In this document: positions 32,778 to 43,689 of the stretch, piece after piece
How positions within the stretch are numbered: the first letter of the stretch is position 1
How the letters are laid out: each line of letters opens with the position of its first letter
Source: Piezodorus guildinii
Lineage: Eukaryota; Arthropoda; Insecta; Hemiptera; Pentatomidae
DNA: 64,000 nucleotides
Assembly: GCA_023052935.1 (NCBI GenBank)
Contig: CM041294.1
Location: forward strand, 24,260,641 to 24,324,640
Reading direction: 5' to 3'
Notes under the pieces: model-generated
The model's input: only the letters and a program-made list of their open reading frames with translations
Databases searched by the model: none
What the model was told of the DNA's origin: nothing
Program-made: the position numbers and the translations under genes

Positions 32778-32962
32778 AGTTGGCGAGAGAGCGGCGGCGG
32801 TGGTATGTCCGGCCCGCCTGGGTACCCCGCCCACGGGCTCCTCATCCCCCCGCCCTCGGCCATCTACCCCGCGCTGCCCCCAGAGCTGTGGCCCCCAAAG
32901 CCGCCGCCCCACTCCAGGTTCCCGCCTCCAGACATCTACCAGGAGAGGTTGATATCCAACAG
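32778..32962 (+). CDS. proline-rich coding exon of the same large gene
   Basis: A GC-rich exon is bounded by an acceptor (TTTTAG|AG) and donor (AACAG|GTCAGT). 61 codons plus two bases, so it starts in phase 0 and ends in phase 2. The peptide runs SWRESGGGGMSGPPGYPAHG, then LIPPPSAIYPALPPELWPPK, then PPPHSRFPPPDIYQERLISN. It is proline-rich, ending in a short helical-looking segment. It joins in frame to the exon at 353-580 (…SVRKIAE + SWRES…). An internal ATG at 32805 could serve an alternative transcript. The acceptor has AGAG, so a +2 shift (start 32780) is possible. No downstream exon is found before 64000. I do not recognise the family. Confidence 0.72.
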
Positions 32963-33951
32963 GTCAGTACCACCTTTATTTTTAAACTATAGTTGTTCTT
33001 GTCAATCATGTTCTATTTGAGGTAATCGCTCCTGCAGTGGTTAGTTTCTTAGAAATAGTGGAAGGCATTCTAATACATAAAATATATAGAAAAGAAACGT
33101 ATCCTGCGACAAGGACCTATAACAAATATCTAGAAGAAAAATAAACAATAACTGCCCAAAGAATATTTCAAAAACTCCGAACATTAATGATCATAATCAT
33201 GTATTCAATCATGTTTAAATAATTCAACAAGAGGAAGAAAACATAATTAAAGTGATATATTTATATAACTTATATTAGTTAACATCTGATTCGGGAGAAA
33301 TTTGAATAATAGTGATGGAGCATGACGGATGTTTGATGGGAGGGTATTCCATTAAGACAGTAAACTATATAGGAGCACTCGTTTTTGGTTCTACGGGATC
33401 TAGAGGTTAAAAAGATGGGATCTTGTTTTCTAGAAATACATTTCAATAAACAACCTGATAACTACCGGCTTAATTAATATAATAATAAGATCTCTCCTTA
33501 TAATATTTTAGTAGGAACTGTGTACTACATTTGTTATAAATCGTATCCAATATTTCTAAAGCAGTTATTTGATAAATGTTTTTATTTTTTCTTAAACAGT
33601 GTAAACAATAAAACATATAGATCCTAGAATTTGCGAATTTATTTGTTAATCAACAGCAATAAACTAGAATTAGACAAAAACATTAATTTATGCAATATTT
33701 GAAAAGTACCAACATTCCAAGTTCTCAGTATATTCCGTTTTATCTGGTACAAGAACGTCACCTATTGCGAATTGCTATCGTAATTTTAACGCTCATCATT
33801 AGGAGTTTTTTAAGTTTATAAAAACTAAGTCATTTGTGTCATCATCAAGTACAAAATAATGAGTTTATAATGATGAGGCTACCTAATATCATTTCGAGCT
33901 TACTTTTTTCTGAAATATATTAGAGAAATAACGGAAACGTTCTATATTTTT
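32963..33951. other. downstream intron, AT-rich
   Basis: No coding. Around 33795-33900 two related segments (GCTCATCATTAGGAG and AATGATGAGGCTACCTAATA) resemble decayed hairpin-motif tails, but the GAAAC core is absent. Confidence 0.4.
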
Positions 33952-33962
33952 AAAGAATAATT

Positions 33963-34249
33963 TGGGGATCACTTGTAGCTGGGTGGTTAGCATAACAGCC
34001 TCATATGCCAAAGGTCACGGGTTCAAACCCGCAGGTGGTCCTAGGATTTTTTAATGGGAGTAAAAAATCCTTAGTTATGCCGTCCTTCGGAGGGGACGTT
34101 AATAGGTGGTCCCGAGCCTGTGCGATGTCAGGTACTCGTTAAAGATCCCTATCCTAATAAAACCTGGATAGGCAAAATTTAGGACTCCCGCTGTAGCATC
34201 GTCCGATTAGCCATAGTAGCATAAAGTGACGTTAAATAAACAAACAAAC
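33963..34249 (+). repeat. tRNA-derived SINE (family A), full-length
   Basis: Flanked by perfect 11-bp repeats AAAGAATAATT (33952-33962, 34250-34260). A-box-like TAGCTGGGTGG at 33976-33986 and B-box GGTTCAAACCC ending at 34030 show pol III tRNA ancestry. The body has CCGTCCTTCGGAGGGGACGT and CCTATCCTAATAAAACCTGG, and the tail is (AAAC)n. Best preserved of several copies. Confidence 0.88.
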
Positions 34250-34260
34250 AAAGAATAATT

Positions 34261-35099
34261 CGGAATACGTTGTGTTGATTTTTTTTTTTTTTTTCGAACC
34301 TCGGAGAGCGTTAAATCAATCAGGGAATCTCACCCAGAGTTTTATGTTGTAATTCATTTATTACTAAACAAATATAGGTTCAAATGACAATTTGATCGAA
34401 CTTTAGAAAAGGCAAATTAAAGATTCAGAGACTGATACCTGTTGGTAGTAGGCCAGAGGAAGTGAGCTGGGCACAGGGTGTTTTGGTTGCTATTAATATT
34501 GATTAGATGAACTGATCCTGGGCCAAGGAACTAGTTATTTTTCCATTCAGTACTAGTTCTTCTATCCTATCTACTGTGTGTTTATATTTAAACGTACACA
34601 CTATAAAATAAACAATTGTATCAATTTATAAATCACAAATAAATCAGCAATATGTCGCATGATTAAAATAAACAATAATAAATAAAAATTATAATAGGAT
34701 TTACGTTTACGCTCAAATAATAGCATAAACTAAACTTAACTGAACCGGAACTTTTATTGCCCTAGTATAAACAATAACAAGCTTCCACCGACTTAAATGG
34801 TGTTGGTTTCAACGCTTGGGAAAATTTAATAACTACGTTAGTTAAAGTTTGTATATTGGTTTAGAATTTTATAATTGCTTCTGACTATTTTAACAGTTCA
34901 TATGGACATAATTTATTAAATTATAAGATTCATATTCTAAAAAATCCGTCCGTGAGTTATGGTAAGCTATAAAAATATATTTTATGATTTATCTATGAGT
35001 CATCTATTTTTATTTATTTTTTTACAAAACTAGTACATAATTTTTGTTATGAAGTATATTTTAGATTTAAAGTACTGGCTTATAAGCTTTTAACCAATT
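34261..35099. other. intronic sequence
   Basis: Positions 34420-34560 are less AT-rich and single-copy; the rest is AT-rich. No gene seen. Confidence 0.38.
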
Positions 35100-35830
35100 T
35101 CAACGATTTTTTTTTTCATTTGGTCGACATTTTTTGGTATTTATTTATTTATTAATTAGAAGAAACGGATTTTTTTTTGGAGGGGGAGGTTAAAAACAGC
35201 AATGAATTATTTCTCTATCTTCGAAAATAACGTAGTTACAAGCGTATATATAAGCGAGATAACAAATTTTTTTTCATATTTCCTTTTTTTTTTTTTTTTT
35301 TTGTTTATCGCGCTTTACTGATTCTAAAACATTTTTCCTGTTTTTTTTTTTTTGTTAAAACATTGATAAATGTTTTCTCCATCTTCAAAAATAACTTAGT
35401 TATTTAATTGAATCACTTTTAATCGGCCGCCATTTTAAAACTTAACAGCTAATATCAACGTCTAGGTGTTAGGATCATCGTTGCATGGACTGGTATTTTT
35501 GTGGCGAATTTAAAAAAAATTGAAAAATGCCGCGTACGGCGGACCAACGGATTTTTTCTCATTCGTTATTCGGATTCAACCCATATTAAAATTTTGAGTG
35601 GAGGGGGGGGTCATTTTTATTTTATTTATTTGGTCGATTACAAAGCTTCATTATTGAAAAAAAATTATATGATCTACTTATTTAAATCTGTTGTATAATT
35701 TTTTTTTAAGAACGTTGTTGAATTGTTCATTTGTGTGTATTTAAAAAAAAATCAGTCATTCCCAGAAATTTGTTTAAACCGTTCCTTGGCCATTTTCAGG
35801 ATTAAAATCTGTACTTCGAATAAGATCTTG
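35100..35830. repeat. T-rich region with internally repeated modules
   Basis: Long T-runs (35108-35117, 35287-35303, 35341-35353) alternate with related modules: TCTATCTTCGAAAATAACGT (35214) against TCCATCTTCAAAAATAACTT (35379), and CGGATTTTTTTT…GGAGGG twice (35166, 35550). An unclassified decayed repeat; no coding. Confidence 0.45.
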
Positions 35831-36029
35831 AGTCAGGTTATAAAAAAATTTTTTTTTTAAAACGTACAAGGGTCAACACTCCATATTGATTGTTTTTTAC
35901 TATCTCCAAGTGCTTGTATATTAATTGTTTATGCAATAATCCACTCGAATCCTTCGAAAATCTCTATATCTCTATTTACAATAGATTAAATTGGACTGAC
36001 ACTCTTATCGAATTCTGATCATCGACTTG

Positions 36030-36480
36030 TCACAATTCTCTCATGGTTTATGGCCGGATCAGTTGAATTGTCTCAGTGAATTATTTTATCATGTGCGCAT
36101 TATTAATCGCCTCAGTATTGCGTAATGAATTTCAATGCGTCGGATACAGCCTTCGGCCATGGAGGACGCATAAGTCAGCGTTGGTACGCGGGCGGTGTGT
36201 ACCCTACATCGTTGGTATTCCGCCAGCACAGGGCACGGCCCACATATATCAAGATAAGTTCCCCTCTCGGTGGAAGCTCAACAGCGGATTTTCTTGCAGC
36301 ACATTTCCCATTTAAGGATCTTTTGTTACCCGTGTCCGAGAATAGGCTCTCTTTGATTACAGCCTTGTTTATTTTGGAAGTGTGTTCTCCACCGTTGTAA
36401 ACTGAGTCTGTAAACATTGTTAGCAGCACTATTCAGTTGCTGCTGTATACGGTTCGATGGTTACATGTGGTCGTATGTAC
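36030..36480. promoter_or_regulatory. GC-rich single-copy island
   Basis: Overlapping open frames on both strands (36076-36315, 36125-36400, 36175-36429 reverse) with no motif or splice pair suggest a noncoding GC-rich element. It contains CTTTGAT (TCF-type) near 36350 and AGATAAG near 36251. Candidate regulatory element only. Confidence 0.28.
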
Positions 36481-36550
36481 TCCCACTAAAGTACTAGTAA
36501 ATAGTAATGAATTGCTATCTTTATCAATTGATTTTATTAAACAAAATATA

Positions 36551-36798
36551 TCTGTGGCGGTCGTGAAAAACTGGATAACTCGAGTTATATAAAAAATGAG
36601 TTAACTCCACGTATTGCTCCCTCAGACCGTCTCCCACGTTTTGTTAAATTGGTTAAAGAAATTTCTTGGTGGAAGAAATTTCAGGTGGAAAGAAAGCTGT
36701 ATGTTAATTACTCTATTTTGGGTACTACGTAAAGTTTAAGTCGCTCACCTGTAAAATGAAAGATTTTGACTTAACCACTTATTCACGACCGCCACAGA
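36551..36798. mobile_element. 248-bp MITE with 17-bp terminal inverted repeats
   Basis: TCTGTGGCGGTCGTGAA at the left end and its exact inverse at the right end, flanked by TA on both sides (36549-36550, 36799-36800). No coding. TA target suggests a Tc1/mariner-superfamily partner, though no such transposase with these ends is in the window. Confidence 0.82.
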
Positions 36799-36800
36799 TA

Positions 36801-37295
36801 TGTTATGACAAAAGTAAAAAAATAATAGTGAAAATTTTGATTTAATATTGATAAATGTTGACATATACTATGCAAATTTTAATCTAGTAAAATTCTTATC
36901 TTGAAATACCAAATTATAATTAAAAAAATATGATAAAAGAAAATTTCAAAAATTGATGCATTTAATTAGTTTACGAATATTTTTTAATTGATTAAAAAAT
37001 ATTATTATAAATATAATTGATTAAAAAATATTAAAAAATATTCGTAATTAGTTTACGAATATTTTTTAATTGATTACATTGATATAGACCGTATTGGCCG
37101 TGGTCGAAATGTGAATTGATAAAAATAATAAATAAACTTGTTAAGACGAATGGATCTTTTTGAGTGTTATTAAAAATAATTCATAACATTATGAAGTAAT
37201 GTTATCTTCAGTCTAAAAAATGATCTAATGTCGTTTCGAACTCCAAAATTTTATTTTCATAATAATAATTTTCATTCATAATTTGCATTCATCTT
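36801..37295. other. AT-rich sequence with local inverted and direct repeats
   Basis: TAGTTTACGAATATTTTTTA occurs twice (about 36967 and 37052) around its partial inverse. No gene. Confidence 0.5.
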
Positions 37296-37840
37296 CATAC
37301 AAGACTAAAACGACAAGAAACTGCCCGTAGATACCGATTACTACAACACTTACTCGCCAAACGTTCAAAACTTCCAATTCATTACAAAAATCTAATTCAT
37401 GTTAACGTCATCAGACCCATCTGAACATATGGAATCGAGTTTTGGGGCTCTACTAAGCCATCTAATTCCTCCCGCATCCAATCCTTACAATCCAAAATCC
37501 TAAATGCTCCTTATTTCGTCACAAATAAAATCATCCATAACGACTTTAATATCCAATTTGTTGCAGACCTTTCTCGTACCAGATATACCACTTTTAATTC
37601 CAAACTCCCAACCCATATAAACCCTCTTGTCCGCAACCTATCAACCTCACATATCCCTCCAAGGGGATTGAAAAGAAGATGGCCTCGGGATCTGCCTACT
37701 TAAATAAACATCGAATTACTACCGCTAGGTATTTTCTTCACAAGCCTTCTACGCCCTTTATTATAATTCAACACTTACTTATTGTATTTATGTTAATATA
37801 CAGTTGTAAAATTCAATAAAATATAAATAAATAAAAAATA
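37296..37840 (+). mobile_element. jockey-type LINE 3' relic (family 1)
   Basis: Imperfect flanking repeats around TTGCATTCA/CTGCATTCA. Encodes, with stops, RLKRQETARRYRLLQHLLAK, LQSKILNAPYFVTNKIIHND and the PPRGLKRRWPRDLP end, then the 3' UTR with CAATAAAATATAAATAAAT. It keeps slightly more 5' sequence than most family-1 copies. Confidence 0.8.
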
Positions 37841-37976
37841 TCTGCATTCACTTGTGGAATTCATTAAAATATTAAATTTACTTAGGTATTGACTGTTCAG
37901 AGGTATTAGATATGATTATCAGCTGCAACCTTCAATTAATCACATGAAAGTAATTTCATTATCTTACGTATACAAT

Positions 37977-38441
37977 GAGGAGCTTCATTGTTATAATTTA
38001 TAAAACTATTATTCTTCCAACGGTTCTTTACGGATGTGAAACGTGGCCGCTTGCTTTGAGGGATGAACAGCGGCTTAAGGTTTTCGAAAATAAAGTATTG
38101 CGTAAAATATTTGGTCCAAAGAGAGATGAGGCCACTGGGAGTTTAGAAGGTTGCATAACGCGGAATTGCGGAACTTGCATCCTGTGAATATAATTGAGCT
38201 GATTGCATCGCGGAGACTCAAATGGGCGAGTAGGGTTGTTGGGCTCGATGACGAACGGATTCCGAGAAAGTTGGTATTTGCTGATCCGACTGGTAGGCGT
38301 CCGAAAGGTAGGCCGAAGCGGAGATGGGAGGATTGCGTTAAGGCTGATCTCGGGAGCTTGGGCTTGAATGGTGAGCATTGGACGAGTCTGTGTAGGCGGA
38401 ATTTGGTGGTATCGGCATCGAACCTTCGGGTTCGCTAAGCC

Positions 38442-38473
<32 letters not shown>
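37977..38473 (+). mobile_element. LINE 3' fragment with hairpin end (family 6)
   Basis: Flanked by TTACGTATACAAT at 37964-37976 and 38474-38486. Frames read FENKVLRKIFGPKRDEAT, then after a one-base loss near 38140 NIIELIASRRLKWASRVVGL, GRPKRRWEDCVKADLG and GEHWTSLCRRNL. Hairpin at 38419-38434, then (ATT)n. Confidence 0.9.
38419..38434 (+). other. 3'-terminal LINE hairpin with UUCG tetraloop
   Basis: CGAACC-TTCG-GGTTCG immediately before the stop codon TAA and the ATT tail, as in the other family-6 copies. Confidence 0.6.
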
Positions 38474-38477
<4 letters not shown>

Positions 38478-38486
38478 GTATACAAT

Positions 38487-39589
38487 AGTTATGACTATTT
38501 TCACTCATGTTATCCGTCCCGGAGGACCTGAGGAGTCTATAAAATTATTGCTACATTATTTTAGCTAATTTATTTGTATAATTTCGCGTGGAAAAAAGTT
38601 ATATCAATAGTAATAAATGATACATCATATCATAATCATTTGAGTGAAACTTCTCGGCTCATAATACTGCAGTACACTGTTACGAATCCTAGCACTGGAT
38701 GATCTGTTACAGAAGGGGAAGCATGCAAAACCAATTGGCTATAAGATGGAGGTTATACCTCGTGCACCGGTGAAGAAATAGCATCAACTCCGACCTATCA
38801 TGTTTAGATATACCATAGAGATAAGCTGCGTCGTCCCTCGAGCCCTATCATTACTCCGGGGTCGAATTGAAGATGATTTCTAGCACGGGATTTCTCCTTG
38901 AAAAATCACTCTAGAGTTCCAGAGCATTCAGCGTCAATCAGAAGGAAAAAAAAATTGAATCAATGATTTTGAAAATATGCAAAATTCATTCGAAACAATC
39001 TCTTCCATTGTTTGGTGGTAGATATAAAATAATAACCTGAATTCTATGTTCTATTTGAATATATATATTTGGAATACTGATACTTTTTGTTACTTAATAT
39101 ATGCTGATGACCTTTATTTTTTCGCCTAAAGCAACCGCTCTCCTTGTTAGTTACAGCATCTTGAGGTTTATAATTAGATATGTTCGTAATTATAGTGACG
39201 GTTGTAGTTAAAGTGGTTCAAGTAGTGTGAAGAATATCCTTGAGCTTATTGTGATATTGTTTGTTACTTGACTTTGATTAATGTGATATAGAATTCACAG
39301 TTTTCGTATTGTTACTTAAGTATTATTAAAGATTTTAAGGTATGTGGAAAGAAATTGCTGCTTTTGGTGATAATATCCGGCCCGGAGGACCCAATTATTC
39401 TTTTTTTATTTTAGGAGTTCTTAAAGTTATACCTTTCATTTAATATCGTGACTAGTACTGAAAAAAACCTTGGAAAGCATAACCTCATAACTTACATAAC
39501 ACTCTTAGAATCTATTATATAAAATTTCTCTTTCATGAATCATTCGCTTCATCGCCCATATTTATATATATATGATGACCTTGAATAGC
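38487..39589. other. intronic sequence
   Basis: Positions 38680-38950 are GC-richer and single-copy. GTTATCCGTCCCGGAGGACC at 38510 has a near match at 39375 (AATATCCGGCCCGGAGGACC), a short unexplained repeat. No gene seen. Confidence 0.4.
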
Positions 39590-40145
39590 TATACAGCAGA
39601 TTATACAGGCGGTAGATATGATGAGACATACCGACAACAATAGATGCAGAGCCAGGCCAGGCAAGGCCGCAGGGACACCCTATCCTCCAGCTCTCTTTGT
39701 ACCTCTCTTTTCAGGGCGGACCGCTTCCCGCCGTGACCCGGCTAGGGACCAGTATGCAAATCCTCTCCTTCTGTCTCTTGCCTTTCGTTTTTTTTTTTTT
39801 CTTTTTTTTTTAAACCTTTATTTATTCGATTTATTTTTCCCTTCGCCGCCTGTTTAATGGGCGCCGATCCTGTTTGGACGAGTCCACCTCGTAAACTAGT
39901 TGTCTCCCTCCCCCTAACGCAGGTTATCCATATTTATAAAATGGCAGAACGGTATTCGGCTGTGAAGTTCTCTCGGCATTTCCGTTCTGTTATCTGGGAT
40001 CGCATTTCCTTTCCCCCTCGCTGCTGCGTTGCCTTCTCCTAACCCGTCGTGTCAGCATAATTATCCTTTTTAATAATTGAGATAACGAAAACTAGAGAGC
40101 GCTTGGCTACCTCGCTGCTAATTACGCCTTGAGTAATAATTATCC
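39590..40145. promoter_or_regulatory. candidate intronic enhancer with POU octamer
   Basis: GC-rich, single-copy, split by a T-run at 39789-39810. It contains a perfect octamer ATGCAAAT at 39754-39761, TATTTATAAA at about 39931, GAGATAACG near 40079 and several TAAT cores (40055-40145). The open frames here lack splice sites. Regulatory function is inferred. Confidence 0.33.
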
Positions 40146-40299
40146 TGTGAGTGACAACATTCCTCAAGTATGAAAATATCCCGGAAGCTTTTAGTTCAAC
40201 GTGTCGGAACATAATGGAAACATTGACCTATAGAATCTCATTTCATATTTTTACTTTAATGTAGTAATTAATTTAAATATTTTTATAATTAGGGCGGAG

Positions 40300-40690
40300 G
40301 AGGTGTGAGGGAGCGGCGTGGTCTAGTGGATAGAGCACTAGTCTAGTGTTCTCCGGGTCCTGGGTTCGAATCCCGGCTATGACATAATATTATTTATTCT
40401 GTTAATTCTACCGGGGGGGGGGGAGGTCGACCCTAGGATATGGAAACCCTCTTGGGGCAGATCCAGCCTGTTTAAAGTGGATACCCAAATTGGGGAAAAA
40501 ACCTGGCGGTTGTGCGTGATCAAGGCCTAATCACCTCATTTTACTGCCGTTGGTCTAGGACTCTCTATACGAGTCCAAGACCCTTCAAGGCCTCAACATA
40601 CTCTGTGTATTCTAAATCACTTACAAAATTCTCTCGATTTTGGGTAGAAGTAGGATTATTTTCTGGAGTCTCTGTGCTCCAGACACAACC
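40300..40690 (+). repeat. tRNA-derived SINE (family C)
   Basis: The head at 40311-40384 has an A box (TGGTCTAGTGG) and a perfect B box (GGTTCGAATCC) with a 5-bp T stem. The 5' bases do not pair with CTATGAC at the 3' side, so there is no acceptor stem and it is not a functional tRNA gene. The body runs on with a G-run at 40413-40423 and CCTCTTGGGGCAGATCCAGC. Confidence 0.65.
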
Positions 40691-41337
40691 TTTGCGATGG
40701 CTAGTTTAAAAATAAAGTTTTTATTTCTCGAATTTCAGATTTATAGTTCATTATTCTTACCGGGATATCAACTTTTTCAACAAGGGTTTATGATCATTTT
40801 CATAATAAAAAAAAAATTAATAAATAAACGATGCTTGAAGCTAGTTTGACCTTACAAGGACCTTTGACCTCTTTACTTAATTAATTGCATCATGAAAATG
40901 TGCTATTGTTTTCATCATCATCATGATATAGGCCATTCTTTAAAAACCTTCAAGATTAGGGAAATTGTTAAAAAAATTCTAACCCATCTAACAGTAATTT
41001 CTCCACAATAGATCTTATAATTAAATATCAGAAATAAATGAATTTATAAATCATCTTAATTGCTGTGTCTATGAAAATATTAATTGTGTTAAAAATAGGA
41101 AATATATTACATCAAAAAAAATAATAAAACAATGAGCTAGAAACGTTGGGAAAGACATAGATTAAACTGGTGTGAAAAGGTTGAGACGTCTGTGGCTTCA
41201 TGGCCGAGTTAGATATAGCGGTTTCGTGTGGCGTAACGACAAGGAATATTTTTCACTGTGGTTCCTATCTCTATTACGTGGTTTATCCTTCATTCTGATT
41301 TAAATTATACTACTTTTCTTCGTTATAATTAATTTTT
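40691..41337. other. AT-rich intronic sequence
   Basis: No coding or shared repeat recognised. Confidence 0.4.
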
Positions 41338-41762
41338 TATTTTTTTTATTTATTAATTTATTGAAATTTACAACTGTATTAGTAAATACATCAGGTAAAT
41401 TGGCTCATAATATAGCTAATATACATGAAAAGACATGAAGAGAATATGCCCATTGGCAACACTCCACTAGGTAATCTGCACTAGAAGGTCTCGAGGCCAT
41501 CTTCTTTTCAGAGGCCTCGGAGGATTGTCGGGAATGGAAGAGGAAGCAAGGATTGAAACTAGTGGGTTAATGTGGGAGTGGAGTTCGTCATGGAAGGAAT
41601 GATACCTCGTACGGACCAAATCAGTAACATATAAGACATTAAGGTCTTTATGGATGAGTTTGTTGGTGACAAAGTAAGGAGCATTGAGGATTTTTCGAAG
41701 GATTTTGGATTGTAGGGATTGAATAAGGGAAGAATTTGATGGTTTAGTAGAGCCCCCGTCCA
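41338..41762 (-). mobile_element. jockey-type LINE 3' tail (family 1)
   Basis: Minus-strand frame 41467-41763 is open: STKPSNSSLIQSLQSKILRK, ILNAPYFVTNKLIHKDLNV, RYHSFHDELHSHINPL, NPPRPLKRRWPRDLL. The 3' UTR and T-rich tail extend to 41338. Strong 5' truncation. Confidence 0.85.
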
Positions 41763-42055
41763 ATAATTAAATTTAAATACATATTTCTACGAATTATAGT
41801 GCTCTAATAAATTCATTCCTTTATAATGGTTTATATTTTAGAAAATTAGGCTTAATTATAAAATGTATTCATACATAAAAAAAAAATTATTTACTATAAA
41901 AGTTACACTTTTTTATATGTAAAAAATTAAATAATCAGTATTCTTATTCTTGTTTGCTTATCTGTTGAAGTGAGATGTGCTATCTGGTCTAAATTTCTGT
42001 TATCATTGTTTTGTTTTTTTGTCATTCTGATTATGTAACTGAAATTAAATTCGAA
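41763..42055. other. AT-rich spacer
   Basis: No gene seen. Confidence 0.4.
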
Positions 42056-42059
42056 ACAG

Positions 42060-42955
42060 TTTTTACTTTCACTTACTATATATAATAAGGGAAAGTATTG
42101 CGATCGTGAAAATTTTCGAATTCCAGTTTTCAACGGAAATACACCTTTTAGGGTCCCCTGAGTCCAAATAACCAAATACCCAAAAAGGTGTGTGTGTGTT
42201 GTAACTCCGGGCGGAACAAAAAGTCCTATGAAACTGAAATTTCATATTTAGGACAAATATTCGCCCGAGACTTTACAAAACCTTTTTCATTAAAATGAGC
42301 TTACCAGAAGAGCCACTTTAATAGCATGCATTTTGCACCTTTTTTCGATTTATTCGAAAACGGTTCCGACGATTTTGATTAAACTCGCTATATTAATGTA
42401 AAATTTAATAGGCTTTAACATCATGTAGGTTTCATTCTGATAAAATTAGTCTGACAGGTCTTAAATGCCGAGTTTTAAATTTTCTTCCTCTAAAGTACCT
42501 TTAATTTTGTATATTCTATAAAAATAACGATAATATGTTGTTAGCATTGATAAATAATAGCTAAATATGTAAGTTGTACGCATTTGAGAAACAACTATAG
42601 GAGAAAACTGAAAAAATATTTTTTTAATGCAAATTTTTGTTTTTTAACATAAGAATAGTAATATACATGTATGATATACCGTGTGAAAGCTAAAGATTTT
42701 AGAAAAAATATTATCTCATACACAAGCTTTTAAAAGTTAATAGAGAGTAATGAAAAGCCGATAAAACTAACTGATTATTTTAGATTAAAATATAATAGAT
42801 TTTTTAATAAAACACATGTTTCTATAGAAATTCCATTTAATTAATTCTGTAATAGTTTTACTCATTTTTATCACTAACTGTACTTGAAAATCCTTTAATA
42901 GATTTTAGAAACTTAGGTAAGTGAAAGTCCCGTGTTGTCCGCACCAGATTTTTAT
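42060..42955 (+). repeat. family R interspersed repeat, copy 5 (full length)
   Basis: The most complete copy: ACTTTCACTTACTATATATA at the start, GTAAGTGAAAGTCCCGTG then GTCCGCACCAGA at the end. The opening ACTTTCACTTAC is the exact inverse of GTAAGTGAAAGT. A (GT)n tract near 42188 is shared with copy 1. No conserved frame. Confidence 0.85.
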
Positions 42956-43689
42956 TGTTTAAAACAGTCTTAAAAATCTCTTATTCCCGAAATATGACGA
43001 GTTGAACATATCCTTTTATTAAAAATAAAGGAATAATTCTTGTCCGATCTGTGCATATTATCGTGTACACACTGCAATAGAATTACTCCCTTTTTTTCCA
43101 TTTACTGTTTCCATCTCATTTACATAACCACTTCACTTGAATAACATTGCAATGGCTTGCGTAATTCTCTTTGTATACTCGACTTATCTTGTATTGAGGC
43201 ACGAGCATTTCACGTTTTATCGCTTGTCATTTAGACATTTTTGATCATTAAGATGAGATATATTTAATTAATATAGCATTTTATTGTTTATCTTATTGTC
43301 CTTGAAGGTAATATTTAAATTAGTGTTGAGGTTAGTAAATGAGATGTTTCGGAAACTATATAAGATTGCGCTATGTTTTCAAGTATTCTAGTTTCTGTTA
43401 TTTTACGCCAATTTACTCGTTTTGGGTTGAAAGAAATTTTCTAGAAGAGCGGTTGTGTTGTAATGTTATTTCCTTTTGTTCGTTAAATTAACTTTTCTTG
43501 TACGATGTACTAAATATTTAAGAAAAAGAAATTCTTGATTATCGTTCAGACGGCCTATCTTGATTATAAAGCTAAGGAAGTACGTTTTTATTGATTTTAC
43601 AACTTCCAGTTTCCGATAGTTTGATGAGTTTTGTAATATCCCTTAGTAACATATTATCCGTATGAACTTATGTCTCTTTATCTATTTAG
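42956..43689. other. AT-rich intronic sequence
   Basis: No coding or repeat identified. Confidence 0.4.

Noticed and set aside
32650..32952. 100-codon frame overlapping the proline-rich exon in another phase
   Set aside because: It runs through the intron and acceptor; the frame matching both splice phases is the one reported.
33795..33905. possible further hammerhead-like motif (GATGAGG…TTTCGAGC)
   Set aside because: The GAAAC strand is absent (reads GAAAT) and no CUGANGA precedes a helix.
38028..38504. 158-codon minus-strand open frame, and similar antisense frames at 19472-19798 and 62157-62552
   Set aside because: They are antisense to the family-6 LINE coding sequence, which carries the recognisable RT-protein motifs; the isoleucine run is the ATT tail read backwards.
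40311..40384. apparent tRNA gene with good A and B boxes
   Set aside because: No acceptor stem can be paired, and the sequence continues into a SINE body; treated as tRNA-derived SINE.
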